This document shows positions 23,212-35,565 of a DNA stretch of 64,000 nt, in pieces. The translations under genes and the position numbers were made by a program. Every line of letters starts with the position of its first letter. Positions within the stretch are counted from its first letter, which is position 1. The notes beneath the pieces are model-generated. The model was given only the letters and a program-made list of their open reading frames with translations, had not been told where the DNA came from and made no database searches. The DNA is taken from assembly GCA_016800925.1 (NCBI GenBank), contig JABCPU010000120.1, positions 108,735-172,734 of the forward strand, in the 5' to 3' direction. Source of the DNA: Suillus spraguei. Lineage: Eukaryota; Basidiomycota; Agaricomycetes; Boletales; Suillaceae.

Positions 23212-24665
23212 TCAACAGAAGAGTGAAACATGAAGGCAACTAGAAATATGGAGAATCAAGTCCCTAACTATACACCTATGTATGTGGACAAATACAATCT
23301 GTTGTTCTAGTGGAATCTTGTTGTGCAACAACTTCACAGCCTTGTGCAGCGCTACAGCAGCACATGTGGAGTCCAATCTTCCTGAATCATCAATGAGGTT
23401 GCTGTTAAAAGCAGACACGACCTGGCATGCAACCTCATCATCAACAGACCACATAGAACCAATCACGCTGCGAAATCTGCAGAATTGCATAGCCGCAGCA
23501 AGATGAATCAACTAATTGGGTCTCTCCTTATTGCCTACAGTGGTATGACAGGCTGATAAGAATGCAAACTCTGGGTTCTGCCAATTTGTTCGGATGATGT
23601 CCTTGATCATCAAAGGCCCGTCCCACATGGCAAATGAAGACTCAAATGGTTGTGTCTGATTTGGCATTCCATGGCAGGTGAGATGGAGCCACTGATTATG
23701 ATTTAGTGTATCAAGTGTACCCTGCACTGTTGCTTTGCTATCCTCAAGTGATGTGAAGGACGACACAATGGGCTTGAGATGCTCAGCTACAATGACTAGC
23801 TCAGGAACGACACATTTGAGTTCCTTCCCTTCTACCAGGTTACCCTGACCAATAGCAACAAAATGTTGCAGGGACACATCTCAATAAACCTGTTTTCTTG
23901 CACGAATGAGAGTCACCAATGTGGGGGTGTAAGAGGAGATATAAAAGTGGGACAAATCATGTTTTTTCTTCTCATAAGGTCCTGCTGCATGGAGGGGAAG
24001 CAGCATGAACTCAGCAGTGGGACACCACCAGATATGTAAACCATGGGGTATGTTTAACTCCATAAGAGCTCGGACCATGGGGTCAACAATATCATTACAA
24101 AGCTTGCAAAGGATGCTGCCAAGCTTGAGTTGATAATGAGAAGAACCAAATTCCTCTGCAAGTGACTAGAACTCAGACACTTCGGCTTGTGTAGTATCAA
24201 GCGGAATATGGACAGGATATTTCGTGCTATGGATGATCAAGGCATCACAGACATATTAACTTGCATTAAGGATGATGACTGGACCATGTTCTGCTGCTTG
24301 CCATAGGTCGGAGAACAGAGGAGGGAGAAGAAAATTCGAAAAGCTAGGAAGCATGCGAATATATGAGATGACATCATCCCATTGCATGGTGAGCTGCTGT
24401 ATTTGCAGAGATTGATCTTCAGACTGATTGAAGGTGTTATGAAGACAAAAACTCAACCATTTGAACTCTTCTGCCAAGGCCATACCAGTGTCACCTGAAA
24501 CAGAAAGTTCATCAAGTGGTGTACTGAAGTGTGCCAGCTGGGTCCAAAATACTGCATGACCTTGCTCCATTAGCTCCACCGCAGTTGTCAGCACACCATG
24601 ACAAACACTGCATGAAAAAGCATCTGTAGCAAGGGAAGAAACAGCTTCCCTGATGACGTCAAAAA
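23212..24665 (-). pseudogene. CHAT-domain part of a decayed CHAT/TPR protein
   Basis: Encodes the C-terminal caspase-like CHAT peptidase domain of the TPR-CHAT proteins expanded in agarics. Visible are FDVIREAVSSLATDAFSCSV, ELMEQGHAVFWTQLAHFSTP, GLHIWWCPTAEFMLLPLHAA, the catalytic His region WLHLTCHGMPNQT, the catalytic Cys region FAFLSACHTTVG, and MQFCRFRSVIGSMWSVDDEV. In-frame stops interrupt it at 24256-24258 (TAA), near 24166, at 23881-23883 and at 23512-23514. The upstream TPR half continues at 31317-32400 beyond the retroelement. CHAT proteins are studied in protein-cleavage defence pathways in bacteria; the fungal role is not established. Catalytic residues survive but the frame does not. 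Confidence 0.85.
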
Positions 24666-24865
24666 GTACACAAGCATAATACAACATGCTTAAATAAGCC
24701 AATATGTGTGCACGGACCAAGAGAGACATGAGAATATAAGTGCGTATCCAAAGAAGGAAGGCGACTATGGTACAGATGCGTTGAGCATATGAGTCGGGAT
24801 CATGTTATGTAATATACAAGGTAAAGATGAGAGGAAAATGAATAGGGGCACGTACGATTGTAACA
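24666..24865 (-). repeat. Direct repeat / putative 3' LTR
   Basis: About 95% identical to 31117-31316 by eye, from gtacacaagcataatac to gattgtaaca. No clean 5 bp target duplication is visible (AAAG on both sides at best). It could instead be a duplicated intron of the CHAT gene. Confidence 0.65.
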
Positions 24866-24902
24866 TTACCCCTGTTTTACATGTAAAGTCACTGAACTTT
24901 AC

Positions 24903-25330
24903 TTATTCTGGAGTATTCTCATATGTGAAGGGTGGAGTTCCGACTTGTTGGGGACAGTAAATGGATAAGTGGGTCGGCGACCAATACTGACAAACCCCAC
25001 ACTGGTACTCGGTGCAATTCTTCTGGCGATGCCCAAGTAGTCCGCAGATGCGGCATTTCATGTTTTTGTCAGGGTTGGTGTTAAGACCATACTCAAGGGG
25101 TGAAAGATCTGAAGGGCTTTGGCCTCAGTTCGTACACTGTGCCCCTTGTCTGAGTGACGCCCCTTTATTTCAGAGAGGAGATATATGTCCGAAGATCCAG
25201 AAGGAGTTGCGTAGCGGATCCGGACATCTGAAGGTATCGGATATGGTACGTCCGAAGGTTATCCGGAGCATGGGGATGGAAAGAGGACTAAGGCTAGCTT
25301 CGGAACGGATTCCTAACTAGAAACTGACAG
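24903..25330 (-). pseudogene. C-terminal zinc-knuckle frame next to the left repeat
   Basis: Minus-strand frame ending at a TAA about 40 bp from the left repeat. It contains CRICGLLGHRQKNC, a perfect C-x2-C-x4-H-x4-C knuckle, then CGVCQYWSPTHLSIYC, a second C-x2-C-x6-H-x4-C cluster. Such knuckles normally sit at the end of Gag; this one lies at the far 3' end of the element, after the chromodomain. It may belong to another element nested here. Confidence 0.55.
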
Positions 25331-25828
25331 AGGTAGGCTATCCAAAGATAGAGTCGGGGATATAGACTATAGGAATCAATCCCAAGTCTCGGAAGATGAC
25401 TTTGAGCGGAAAGTGACTCAAGTCTGAAGGAAGCAGAATGAGCAGAATCTAAAATGATATTCGAACTAAGGTTCTACAGAGATCTACAAGTGGTTTATAT
25501 ACGGTAAGTATCTAAGACGGATAATCAATAAGTCCGGGACTGAGGGCTATGTACGAAGTGTAACAGAAGTCTATTAGTTAATGCGCAGCGGATCAGTAAG
25601 CACGAATTGGAAATGAAACACAGGTAACGGATCAGTGACACAGGAAGGAATTATACACAGCTGGAGTACCGGAAACAGGATGAGTGACGAAAGGAGATAG
25701 ATGCAGATATACACAAGGGAGATAGAGTGCAAGAAGTGCGCACATTCGGATGAGCAATCCGGACAGGATCTGTGGACCGGACGGAAATAGAATCGATCGG
25801 ATCTGATCGGATATGGTTGGATCTGGGA
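25090..25828. other. Spacer rich in ccgga/tccgg and ggatc words inside the retroelement
   Basis: No coding potential recognised. On the minus strand it has a TATA-like gtatataaacc near 25500 and promoter- or LTR-like composition. It loosely resembles 30860-31080 but not well enough to align as a second LTR. Confidence 0.35.
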
Positions 25829-28800
25829 TTAGAAGTATGGTATATGTGAATATCCTTTCCAGGAGACAAGATAGTGTCGGCGATTGCTGGTTCCTTTATG
25901 GGAAAGAATTGCTTCTACTTCGTATTCTTCTTCTTTTTCAATGATATCAGGCAGTGGTTCAAGGAAGTTTGGGCCATGTACGTAATTTTCGCTATAGGAC
26001 GATAACACAGAAGCATGGAAGGTGGGGTGAATCTTCCATTGCGGAGGAAGTTTGAGCATGAATGTGATAGGTGATAAGACGTTGGTGATCGGGAAAGGTC
26101 CATATCATTTTGGTGCAAGCTTTCATGATGGGAGTTTGAGTCTAAGATTAGCAGCAGATAGCTAAACCTTATCTCTGATCTTCCATGGTTGGTACTTATC
26201 TCCTCGGGATTGTTCTGCCATTGTTTGCATAGCAATGTTATGGCATGTGATAGCTTCTTCTCGAATTTTTTGCAGGGATCGAACTCGATCTTCTGCTGCT
26301 GGTATGGTAGAATCAGGGATTAAATGAGGAATGGCGCAGGGTTCGTATCCCATCATGAGAAAGAATGGTGAGGCGTTTCGGGCATTGTGTTTTCGATGAT
26401 TGTGAATGAATTCAGTGATAGGGAGGTGTTCTATCCATTCTTCAGGGTTGTTGTGGCAGTAGATACACAAATAGGTTTCTAATTCTTGGTTTAATTGTTT
26501 GGTTTGTCTGTTGGTCTGAGGATGATAGGTGGTAGATGGGGCGATGGTATAATCAAGGAGTCGTGCAAGTTCCTTTGAGAATCTTGATAGAAACTGTGGT
26601 CCTCAATCTGATATAACTTTGTCATGGAGACCAAACCGTTGATAGACATGTTTCAAAAATAACTTTGCTACACCTTCAGAGGTTACCATTTTTAGGCAAG
26701 GGATAATAATTACCCCCTTCATAAGGCCATGGTCCGCCATGACCATGATACTATCAAAGCCCCCAGAAACGGGGAGATCAGTGATCAAATCAATGGAGAT
26801 TTGCGAGAAGGGGCAGGTAGCGGAGGAAGGAATGGGGACAAGTGGAGGTCAGACCAGGTGAGTATCTGATTTCATTTTCTGACAAAGAGCGCAACCCTCA
26901 ATGTATTTACAGATATAGGCACCCATAGAAGGCCACCAGGCTTCCCGTTTAACAAGTTCTTCGGTTTTGAAATGGCCAGGATGACCAGCAGTGATATGAT
27001 CATGATAGTGAGCGAGGGTAGCAGTGTGATGAAGGGGAGGAATGTAAGCATGGTTCTTGAAATAGAGTACGTCATGTTTGATCTTCCAATCGGACAATGC
27101 CGACTTCATGGGAGGAAGACAGACACTGTCTAGTGCATCTGACACCGTTTTGAATACAGGGTCGTCCAAAGGGTCAGAAGTAGCCAATACATCAAGTAGA
27201 TTGTTATTGATGAGTCGGATGAACAGGGAATCAGGAAGAAGTACAGCATCTTCATTATCATGAGAACCATCGTCATGATCTGGGCGATGTGAGAGAGCAT
27301 CTGGAGCAGCTAGTTTAGTGCCTGCAACATGATGTAGTTCAATGTCAAAGAGTGACAATGTCAATTGCCAGCGAGCTTGTCGTCGAGTTAACTTCTGTGC
27401 AGTACAGAAGTACAGAAGGTTTTTGTGGTCAGTGAAGATGATGACAGTGTGGGCACTCCCTTCAAGATAATAACACCATTCATTTAAGGCGTGGATAACT
27501 GCAAGTAATTCCTGATCGAAAATCTGATAGTTGCGCTCTGCTGGATTTAGCAGCTGAGATAGGTAAGCACATGGGTGATAAATGCCATTTTCATCGGTTT
27601 GCAATAGGACGCCTCTGGTTGCTACAAGAGAAGCATCGGTTGCAACTGCAAATCGCTGGGATGGATCTGGATTGTGAAGTACCGGTTGTTTTATAAAGTG
27701 TTCCTTGAGGTCTTGGAAGGTATCCTGACATTGAGTCATCCAAAGGAAAGAAGTATCCTTCTTTGTTAGATTGATGAGGGGTCATGCAATATTGGAGTAA
27801 TGGGAGATAAATGTGCGATAAAAGTTGCAGAATCTTAAAAATGATCGAACATCTCTTATGCTTTTTGGAACAGGCCATTCGGCAATCCCTTTTGTCTTGG
27901 CAGTATCCATAGCAATCTGTCCAGGCTGAATGATCATTCCAAGGTATTCCACTTCATCAGTGTCGAAGGTACACTTTTCTGGTTTGAGGAAAAGATGTTC
28001 GTTCCGTATCTTCATCAGTACTCATCTGGTACATTCGCGATGTTCCTCCATAGTTGTTGAGAAAATGAGGATATCGTCCATATAGATAACCATCCATCCT
28101 TCATTAATCTCCTGCTGGAGAGTGCGATTCATGTATGCTTGAAACATGGCTGGTGAATCACATAACCCAAAGAACATGACATTAGGTTCATAGAGACTGA
28201 ATTCCGTTGTGAATGCAGCTTTCCATCGATCCTCGGGATGGATGCAGATGTTGTTGTATCCCGACCGTATATCCATTTTTGTGAAGAATTGTGCATTGTG
28301 AAGCCGTGCCACAAGAGATACCGGTAAAGGAATTGGATAAGCATTTTTGACCATCCAATCATTGATGTAATGATAGTCCTGGCAAGGACGGAGTTCTCCG
28401 CTCTTCTTTCCAACGAAGAAGAACCCACTAGCTTGGGGTGATTTTGATTCAGAAATGAACCCCTTGGCAATGTTTTCATCAATGAATGCTTTTACTGAAG
28501 TTCATTCTTTTTCTGACAGCGGGTAAACTTTAGATGTTCAGGGAATAAAACCGGGTTTGGTATTGATGCGGTGGTAAATACTGGGTCATTCTGGGGGAAG
28601 TTTGTTAAGTCCATCTCTAGCAAAGATGTCAGCGAAGTCATGGAGGTAGGATGGTATGAGTTCTTCGAACGATTTCTTTTTCTTCTCTTTTTCATCGGTT
28701 GCGAATTCTTGTGCTTTGTTACTGTATTTTGGCAGAGGAAGGGGGATGGTGGTGTAATTCTGAAGTTGTTCAAGTCGGGAAGTTCCATCACGAGTAAGGG

Positions 28801-29840
28801 GTGTATCCATGGATACTTCGTCGATGATTCTCATGTAACTTCTGTCAATGTCGTATTCAACCAGGAATTCTCCTTCTCCCAGTTCATAGGATGATACTTC
28901 TCGTACTTCAGGGGCACTCCATATGTCATGCATAGTATTGAATTGCTCATCTTCTTTGGCAGGCATTGTGGATGTCATGGGTTCGTCCTGATCAGGAATT
29001 TCTTCGATAGAAGTGTAAGGGGTTAATGATTTGGGTGGTACAAAGTATTTGGTTAACTTTGGAATATCATGAACTCGTCCTTTGAGGTCTTCTTTGGTTT
29101 TCTGCTTTCTTTGTTGTTGTTCCTCGATTGGTTGTTGTTTGACCGGTTTTGATGGTGGTGGTCGAGATTCTGGTTCTGACTCGCTCTTTCGTTTTTCTAC
29201 ATGAGGAATAGGTGATGGGAGACGTGGTGGTATTCTTACTTGTGGAGAAGTTTCATTGATCAAGAGTTCATCAGGGATGTCAATGGTAGGAGCAACGACA
29301 AGTTTCGGAAGTTTCGAATTTTGCCATTTTTTGGTGTGGTAAGGGAAAGCAGAAGGTAACCCATTCTTCTTCCGATCTGTGTCCACGTCTTGTTCAATTT
29401 CATCAGATTTTGTCTTTTGTGGGAGGGCAAGTGTTTCGGCGGCCCAATCTATACTTGGGTTCATGGCACGTAACCACGGGATTCCAAGAAGAATTTGATC
29501 TCTTCGCCCAAGTTTAGTGATATTGAACTTTCCATACATGGTTCATTCATCAATTTTTACCACTAGAAGGCAATAATGCATGATTGGCCCTCCTTTGATG
29601 AGGGTTCCATCTGCAGTGGTAACTTGAAATGGTGTTTTGAGTCTTTGTCATGTGATTTGATGGAGTTTCACAAACTCCTCGGAGATGAACGTTCCTGCTG
29701 CGCCAAAGTCGATAACAGTGGTAGTGTCGACAGATTTTAAGCGAGTACGCGAATGAAGGGGTGATAGGAATACAAAGTTCTTTTCTTTCACCTACAGCAT
29801 GTACAAGTCTTAGTAATACATTGGGAGAAACATACATCGA
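25829..29840 (-). pseudogene. Gypsy Pol: protease, reverse transcriptase, RNase H, integrase, chromodomain (decayed)
   Basis: From 29840 leftward: retropepsin active site VIDFGAAGTFI; reverse transcriptase with MDIRSGYNNICI and the YMDD box (VIYMDDILIFS) in the frame ending at 28022; RNase H with FAVATDASLVATRGV and FTDHKNLLYF; integrase zinc region HHDHITAGHPGHF...C-x2-C and core [18 protein letters not shown] and FIHNHRKHNARN; chromodomain YEVEAILSHKGTSNRRHYLV with SWKGYSHIPYF, cut short at 25829. At least six in-frame stops occur, several replacing expected Arg (CGA) or Trp (TGG), for example VISD-stop-GPQF near 26605. No intact polyprotein remains. Confidence 0.88.
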
Positions 29841-30706
29841 GTCTTTGTTTCTCCAAGTTAAAAATCCTCTACAATTCGTCTCACAGTTTCATCTTCTTTG
29901 TCTTGAACTTCTTTGGCTTCCGCTTGACAGAGTGGAGTCTTCTTCTTCTTATCAGGGCAGTTATAAATATGGTGTCCTGTCTTTCTGCATCCGAAACATT
30001 GACCTTTTCTCATGCACTCGGATCTTTCCATATCGAAGATTCAATCTATGACCATTGTGTTTGAATCGCAACTGGATGTGTAACGTGCATTTCCATAGTT
30101 CTTCTTCTTCTGCGGAGCATGATGTGCTCTTAACGCCTGAAGGCGTTGGTGGGAGTTGTCGATGGAAATGCATTGTGATACAACATTGCGGAATACATCT
30201 GGGACATCGCCTGGTGCAAATAGTTTGGTCAAGATGCCTAAGTTAAGGCCATCTTGGAAGAATTGGATCTTCATTGCATTGTCAGTGATACGGGCTTTAG
30301 CTGCAAGTGCTTCAAAGTTAGTGATATAGGTTTGGAGCTCGCTGTTTCCTTGTTTAAGATCCCTGAGCTTCATTAATGTGGTTCCTATGGAATCTACCGG
30401 TTTGAAAGCTTCATTGAAACTTTTCATGAAATCTTTCATCGTCCCATAACCAACTTTCTGTCCAGAAGTGTCGATGGATTGAGCGTGAATGAGAAATTGC
30501 TCTTTCCAAGATTTGGTGTTCCCTTCCATCATGAAGGACAAAATGAAAATGATCTTCTGCTTGTCGTTGGTATAGAACTTTTCATTGATGTCGAAGTATG
30601 CGTTGCATGATAGAATGAATTCCAGGGAATTGTCATGATCTCCATCAAAAGCGGTTGGGAAACCAATTTTATATTCAAAATCTTTCCTGGTGGCTGTAGT
30701 AGTCAT
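29841..30706 (-). CDS. Gypsy Gag
   Basis: Begins MTTTATRKDFEYKIGFPTAF at 30706 and includes the capsid-like blocks DNSLEFILSCNAYFDINEKF, MMEGNTKSWKEQFLIHAQ and LRDLKQGNSELQTYITNFEA. A frame break near 30041 is followed by a CCHC knuckle, CFGCRKTGHHIYNC (about 29960-30005). The first 221 codons are open, the longest undamaged part of the element. It would form the retroelement particle if expressed. Confidence 0.8.
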
Positions 30707-31116
30707 AATGATGAATCGTCTGGTGAGTTATGCTTTCTCAGTGCCTACACACATGGTCTTGCTGTCCATTAGGGCTTTATCAGGGTTCAGAGGGAGGGGT
30801 GTTGAAGACTGGATAGTTGACGATCAATGTAGACTTTAATCTTTTGTTACGAACTGGGATGGCGTCACCAGCGACAGTGATAAGACACAGCCGGTCTACT
30901 GGGAGGTTTGACTATGTTCAAAGGAGAACGAGGACTACTACAAGGAAGTATTCCAAGTAGGATCAAGGGTTTGATCGAAGAGTCGCGACTCTAAGATGAT
31001 CAGCAGAATAGAGACTAAGACTAAGAAGTGCTTAGACTTAGAGACGATTCAGACAACTTAGGTTGGAGACCTAAGCGAAGGATATTCCAGGTAAAACCCA
31101 GTAAGATTAAAGTAAA
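30707..31116 (-). other. Leader between right repeat and Gag
   Basis: About 410 bp without coding sequence. It contains tgttacgaactgggatggcg at 30847, an LTR-like motif on the plus strand, and many agactaag/cttagactt words. No convincing tRNA primer site is seen right beside the repeat. Confidence 0.35.
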
Positions 31117-31316
31117 GTACACAAGCATAATACAACATGCTTAAATAAGCCAATATGTGCGCATGGACCAAGAGAGATGTGAGAATATAAGTGCGTATCC
31201 AAAGAAGGAAGGCGACTATGGTACAGATGTGTTGAGCATATGAGTCGGGATCATGTTACGTAATATACAAGGTAAAGATGAGAGGAAAATGAATAGGGGC
31301 ACATACAATTGTAACA
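31117..31316 (-). repeat. Direct repeat / putative 5' LTR
   Basis: Partner of 24666-24865. In gene orientation it starts right after the CHAT/TPR coding segment QQVALLSSL and carries a strong intron donor-like GTATGT near 31308, so if transcribed through it could act as an intron. Confidence 0.65.
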
Positions 31317-32400
31317 AAGATGATAAGAGAGCAACTTGTTGATCTATGAATTTCAGCACAGTCTTATAGGCAAGCAATGCAGAGGGGTGCTTGAAGTTCT
31401 CAGTGGAGGCAACCCATGACTTGGCAACACTAAGATCTGTCAGAGATGCTGTATTTGATAGGTGGGAGAGTTGCAAGAATAGTTTAAATGCTTCATCTAA
31501 GTCAGATGAGATGTTCCACTGCTTGAATCTGTCTTGAAGGCTGGTAGCAAGATCGTTCAGAGATGAGGTTTGATGTGAATGACCAGAGGGACACAGGAGT
31601 AATGCAGCCCAATGGAGCTCAGTGGTCTCATCAAGGTCAGACATCATGCCCCACTGCATGAATCTGGCTTGAAGGCTGATAGCGAGATTGTTCAGAGACC
31701 TGGATCAATGTGAATGACCAGAGGGACACAGGAGTAATGCAGCCCAATGGAGCTCGATGGCCTCATCAAGGTCAGACATCATGCCCCACTGCAAGAATCT
31801 GACTCAAAGGTTGTTGGCGAGATTGTTCAGAGACGATGATTGATCTGAATGACTGGAGGGATGGAGGAGCAATGCAGCCCAATGGAGCTTGATGGTCTCA
31901 TCAAGGTCAGACATCATGCCCCGCTGCTTGAATCTGTCTTGAAGGCTGTTGGTGAGATTGTTCAGATATCTCAATTGACCTGAATGACTGGAGGGATGGA
32001 GGAGCAATGCAGCCTGATGGAACTCGATGGCCTTATCAAGGTCAGACATCATGCCCCACTGCTTGAATCTGTCTTGAAGGCTGATAGCAAGATTGTTCAG
32101 AGACTTAGATTGATCTGAATGACTGGAGGGATGGAGGAGTAATGTGGCTCAATGGAGCTCGATGGCCTCATCAAGGTCAGACATCATTCCCCACTGCTTG
32201 AATCTGCCTCAAAGGCTGAGAGCGAGATTGCTCAGAGACTGTGAATGATTTGAATGACCTGGAGGACAATGCTGCAATGCAACTCAATACCTCTCCACAT
32301 CATTTGCTGAGGTAGGTGGCTGCTGCTCCATCTCACTGGCGGGTTTCCAATTGAGGGAAAAAAGAGTGAGATCAGAGTAAATACATACCATGGTCTGAGA
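31317..32400 (-). pseudogene. TPR part of the decayed CHAT/TPR protein
   Basis: At least six tandem repeats of about 42 codons with the pattern LNNLANSLQDRFKQWGMMSD then LDEAIELHWAALLLHPSSHS, the nephrocystin-like TPR form seen in mushroom CHAT proteins. The last segment (AFKLFLQLSHLSNTASLTDL, SWVASTENFKHPSALLAYKT, LKFIDQQVALLSSL) leads straight into the CHAT part at 24665. Several repeats carry nonsense codons, for example near 31690, 31805 and 32205, mostly TGA where CGA is usual. The N-terminus upstream of about 32400 is not recognisable. Confidence 0.8.
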
Positions 32401-32449
32401 GAGCTGAAACTGAAGTACTGGCACACTGGAGACCTTGCAGGGCAAGGGA

Positions 32450-33299
32450 AATTATACAGTGAGTGCTCAACAATCCCAGGAATTTAACGACAAGCTGCAA
32501 GGCCACAGTGAGGTCGAAGCTTCGAGGACTAGTACATGAGGTTCAGGCATTATGGCAGTATCATGTTGCATTTTTGAATTTCATTGCTGAGCATGCACAT
32601 GGTGTCAAAATGAAAATTGGAAATCACTCCATCCTTATAGTATGTAGATAAGGTAGGCCACATCCAAACCCATCTACATCACATGATGTGACATTTTTGT
32701 GATGTTCTGTTACATTGTGTGACCTTCTTTGAGCGCCACGGTACATTTCTGGACATAAGTGTCCATAGGATAGGATTCCGAGTCATGTGGTAGGTCTTGC
32801 GATAAGAGGCTAATGAGTGCGGGAGAAAGGGTCTATAAGAACAAGGTATGATCTCAGTCTCTCTCAAAGAACTCTATTAACACGTGTAATACCTATAAGA
32901 ACAAGGTATGCTATTGCTTTTGTCAGTTAATGCTGACAGTACGAGAATCTACAGACTCACATGTCAGTCTCTCAAAGAAGAACTGAGATGTTTCTACACT
33001 ATGGCGCTGGACTTTATAGTAAGTGAAAAGGAAATAAAAATTTAGACATAACTCATTGACATATATTGTAGAGGCTTGGCCAACATCAGCGCGCTGCATC
33101 CCACTGGCCTATTATGGCTTGCGCTTGAACCATGTTCCTCAGCTTCTCTCCCTCATGCCTTGCTTCTCGGATTCTTCAGCCATTCTCTTCTCTTCTCCCT
33201 CTGGTGTGTCAGACTTCAACAGTAGGGATGTTATGAATTTAATGAATGTTACCAGCCAAACCAGCATCTGCCAAATTTCGCATAATTGTTTCAGGTAAA
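32450..33299. other. Gap between CHAT/TPR remnant and transposase remnant
   Basis: AT-rich sequence with a direct repeat of cctataagaacaaggtatg (near 32831 and 32890). Parts of 33060-33299 on the minus strand may be the decayed C-terminus of the neighbouring transposase. No gene supported. Confidence 0.35.
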
Positions 33300-35431
33300 G
33301 TTCAATGACCATGGTACTTCTTCAAGGCCCATGCTGCTTGCTTACCATTGAGTCCTTTTCTATAGGCATCCATGAATCTCAACGAGCGAGTGGAAAAACT
33401 GGTGTCACATAGTGTCAGCACACTGCCACATCTTGGAATCAAGATTCACAAATAGGGACTCACCAGCGAATGGCAAGCAGTGGAACTGAGTCCAAAGACT
33501 GAAGGACATTCCATTCAATATTGGCTTCTTTGATGACATGGGAAGTTTGCAATAGATCCATTTTGAGTAGCCCCAACATTGCTCGATAAAATTCAGCTCA
33601 CAGTGAAATTTAGAAAAGAAAATTCCATGAAAGCCATGTGCTTCACAAGCTGACTCGAGCAGTGACTTGACACCAGTGAAGTCGGGCTCATTGTAGAGCA
33701 TTCTTCGACAGCAGCAATGTGTGGCTCCCTTCTCGCACTGAAATTTTGGGCATTCTGCCCGAATTTTCAGTGCCCCCTCATAGCCTCACTCTTCAAGTAT
33801 CACTCCCATCCCTTTAAACACTCCAGCATGCTTGTGGCCCTCCAGATAATACAGTGACTGCAGCGATCCATTTGCAAACTTGCCATTGCCCATTGGAACC
33901 TTTTTTTTCAACAGCACACCATCTGTGCCATGCACAGCCTTTCCATTTTTGCCAACTATATTCACCTCCACACCCCAATTTTTGAGCCACCATCCATTGC
34001 CCCAATCTGAACCATCCCATTTGTCCTCATCCCTTAGGGAAAATTTAGGCATATGCTGTGTGGACAGTGCATCGTCCGCACGCTTCAGGTGTGTCAATGC
34101 ATTGTCAAATACAATAATGTGGTCCTCATCAGGATAGTGTCACTCAAGAATATCCATGGCATTGGAAGCCTGCTTGATGATATCCTCACATGTGAAATAC
34201 CCCTCGTGTACCTTTCCAGCCTTAAACAGGACCTGCATGAACTTGGTTCCTTCAGGAGAATGTAGCCATCTGTAATCGGGGCTAACAATGTCAGTGACCA
34301 TCAGCGGGGCACCCTCTCCTTTGGTGTGAGGTATGGCTGTTTCACTTTTGTGAACCCATCTGATTTTTCAATGGTCGTTGGCATAATAGGTGGACTCGTC
34401 ATGATTCCAGATGACGACTTTGTGGGCACCTTAGAGTTCTGAGTGGACAGGGCACTCATTGCCATCAGTCACATAAATTTGTGTGCGAGACAGCAACTCA
34501 GCCCAAATGGGGAGGAAGACTGCTTGTCGATATTGCACCACATCAACCCTCTCATGTCCATCAACAAACTGGCCTGTCGGAATCTTTGACCACCTGTATC
34601 CAACATGCTTCATCCAGTGCTGTGCTGTCACAAGGGATATGGTTTTAGTTAGTTTTAACCATGATTTTACCTCCACTTGATCAAGGTATTCTACTATGTC
34701 CATCGCTCTAACATACTTCTCAATGCCCTGTAGATGTAGCAGTAGTTCCTGTGAAAAGTCTTCATCTTCCAGTATGGATGAGTTCCATGTCCCATATACA
34801 TTCATTGGAAGGTCCCTTCTGTCCTTGCAATAAGCTCAGACCCACTCACAAAGACGGCCAGCTAACCATGGTCCCTTCTTGTAAGCATGTGCAGTTTTCA
34901 ATGAGGCTGCCATCCAGTAAGGGTACTTATTGGCTGGATCTGTGTAGTTCCACAGACACATTCACATTTTTCAAGATGACTGCAAAGAGGTAAATCAAGC
35001 TTAGGATCCTTGTACCCTCCTGTGGGACAGGGAGGCTGGAGGGTCAATTTAAGATCAACCGATGCAAGTCTAGCTTCATCAACAGTTGGGGGAGGTATAG
35101 ATTGGCCAGCAAGGACTGGGGTATGGGTCTATGGAAGTCCATCTTCATCCACTTCTTCATCATCCTTGTCCTCGGGCCCAGCAGGACATGACTCCATTAC
35201 ATTGTTAATTGATGCTAAGGGACCATTTGTAGTGTGTGAGATCGGTGGATTTGTAGGGTAGGCTCCAGAGAAGGGTGACATCTTTAGTTTAATTTTAGTC
35301 TTAGTACTCCAGCCAGCACAATAAAAATTGATGTTTCCTTACATTCTCATCGCTTGTGTGGCTTAAATTTCTCTCCTTCTGGCTGCTGTAATTGTAGGCT
35401 TTCAAATTTGCAGGCCTTTTGCGAGGCATAA
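33300..35431 (-). pseudogene. DDE-superfamily (Tc1-like) transposase relative, decayed
   Basis: Starts MPRKRPANLKAYNYSSQKER at 35431. Recognisable blocks are KYPYWMAASLKTAHAYKKGP, YLDQVEVKSWLKLTKTISLV, GEGAPLMVTDIVSPDYRWL, IIVFDNALTHLKRADDALST (Asp of the triad), GHKHAGVFKGMGVILEE, MLYNEPDFTGVKSLLESACE and FHCELNFIEQCWGYSKWIYC (Glu of the triad, equivalent to NPIENxW of Tc1 enzymes). The family is widespread in agaric genomes. In-frame stops interrupt it near 34840, 34143 and 33786 (EE-stop-GYE), so it is non-functional. No terminal repeats were located. Confidence 0.75.
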
Positions 35432-35565
35432 TGGTTTTGGCGACGCCGAGTTATTGGTGCATTGACACCGCTGTCACACTGTACAGCCACAATGTAACAA
35501 GGCAGCAGTACCTCAATCACTGTAAAGACTACTACTCATTCACAAATGCAAAATAGGGAATTCTG

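Larger units (their letters stand above)
24666..31316 (-). mobile_element. Ty3/Gypsy-type LTR retroelement inserted in the CHAT/TPR gene
   Basis: Bounded by two ~200 bp direct repeats (24666-24865 and 31117-31316) that I read as LTRs. In element orientation each begins TGTTACAA. The left copy is preceded by the purine-rich aaaacaggggtaa, a plausible polypurine tract, about 40 bp after the stop of a zinc-knuckle frame. The interior holds gag, protease, reverse transcriptase, RNase H, integrase and chromodomain regions in the usual Gypsy order, all with nonsense codons. The host frame resumes on each side (QQVALLSSL before, FDVIREA after). An unexplained GC-rich spacer (25090-25830) follows the chromodomain. 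Confidence 0.75.

Noticed and set aside
25012..25320. 102-codon plus-strand frame
   Set aside because: Antisense to the zinc-knuckle frame, which has clear zinc ligands.
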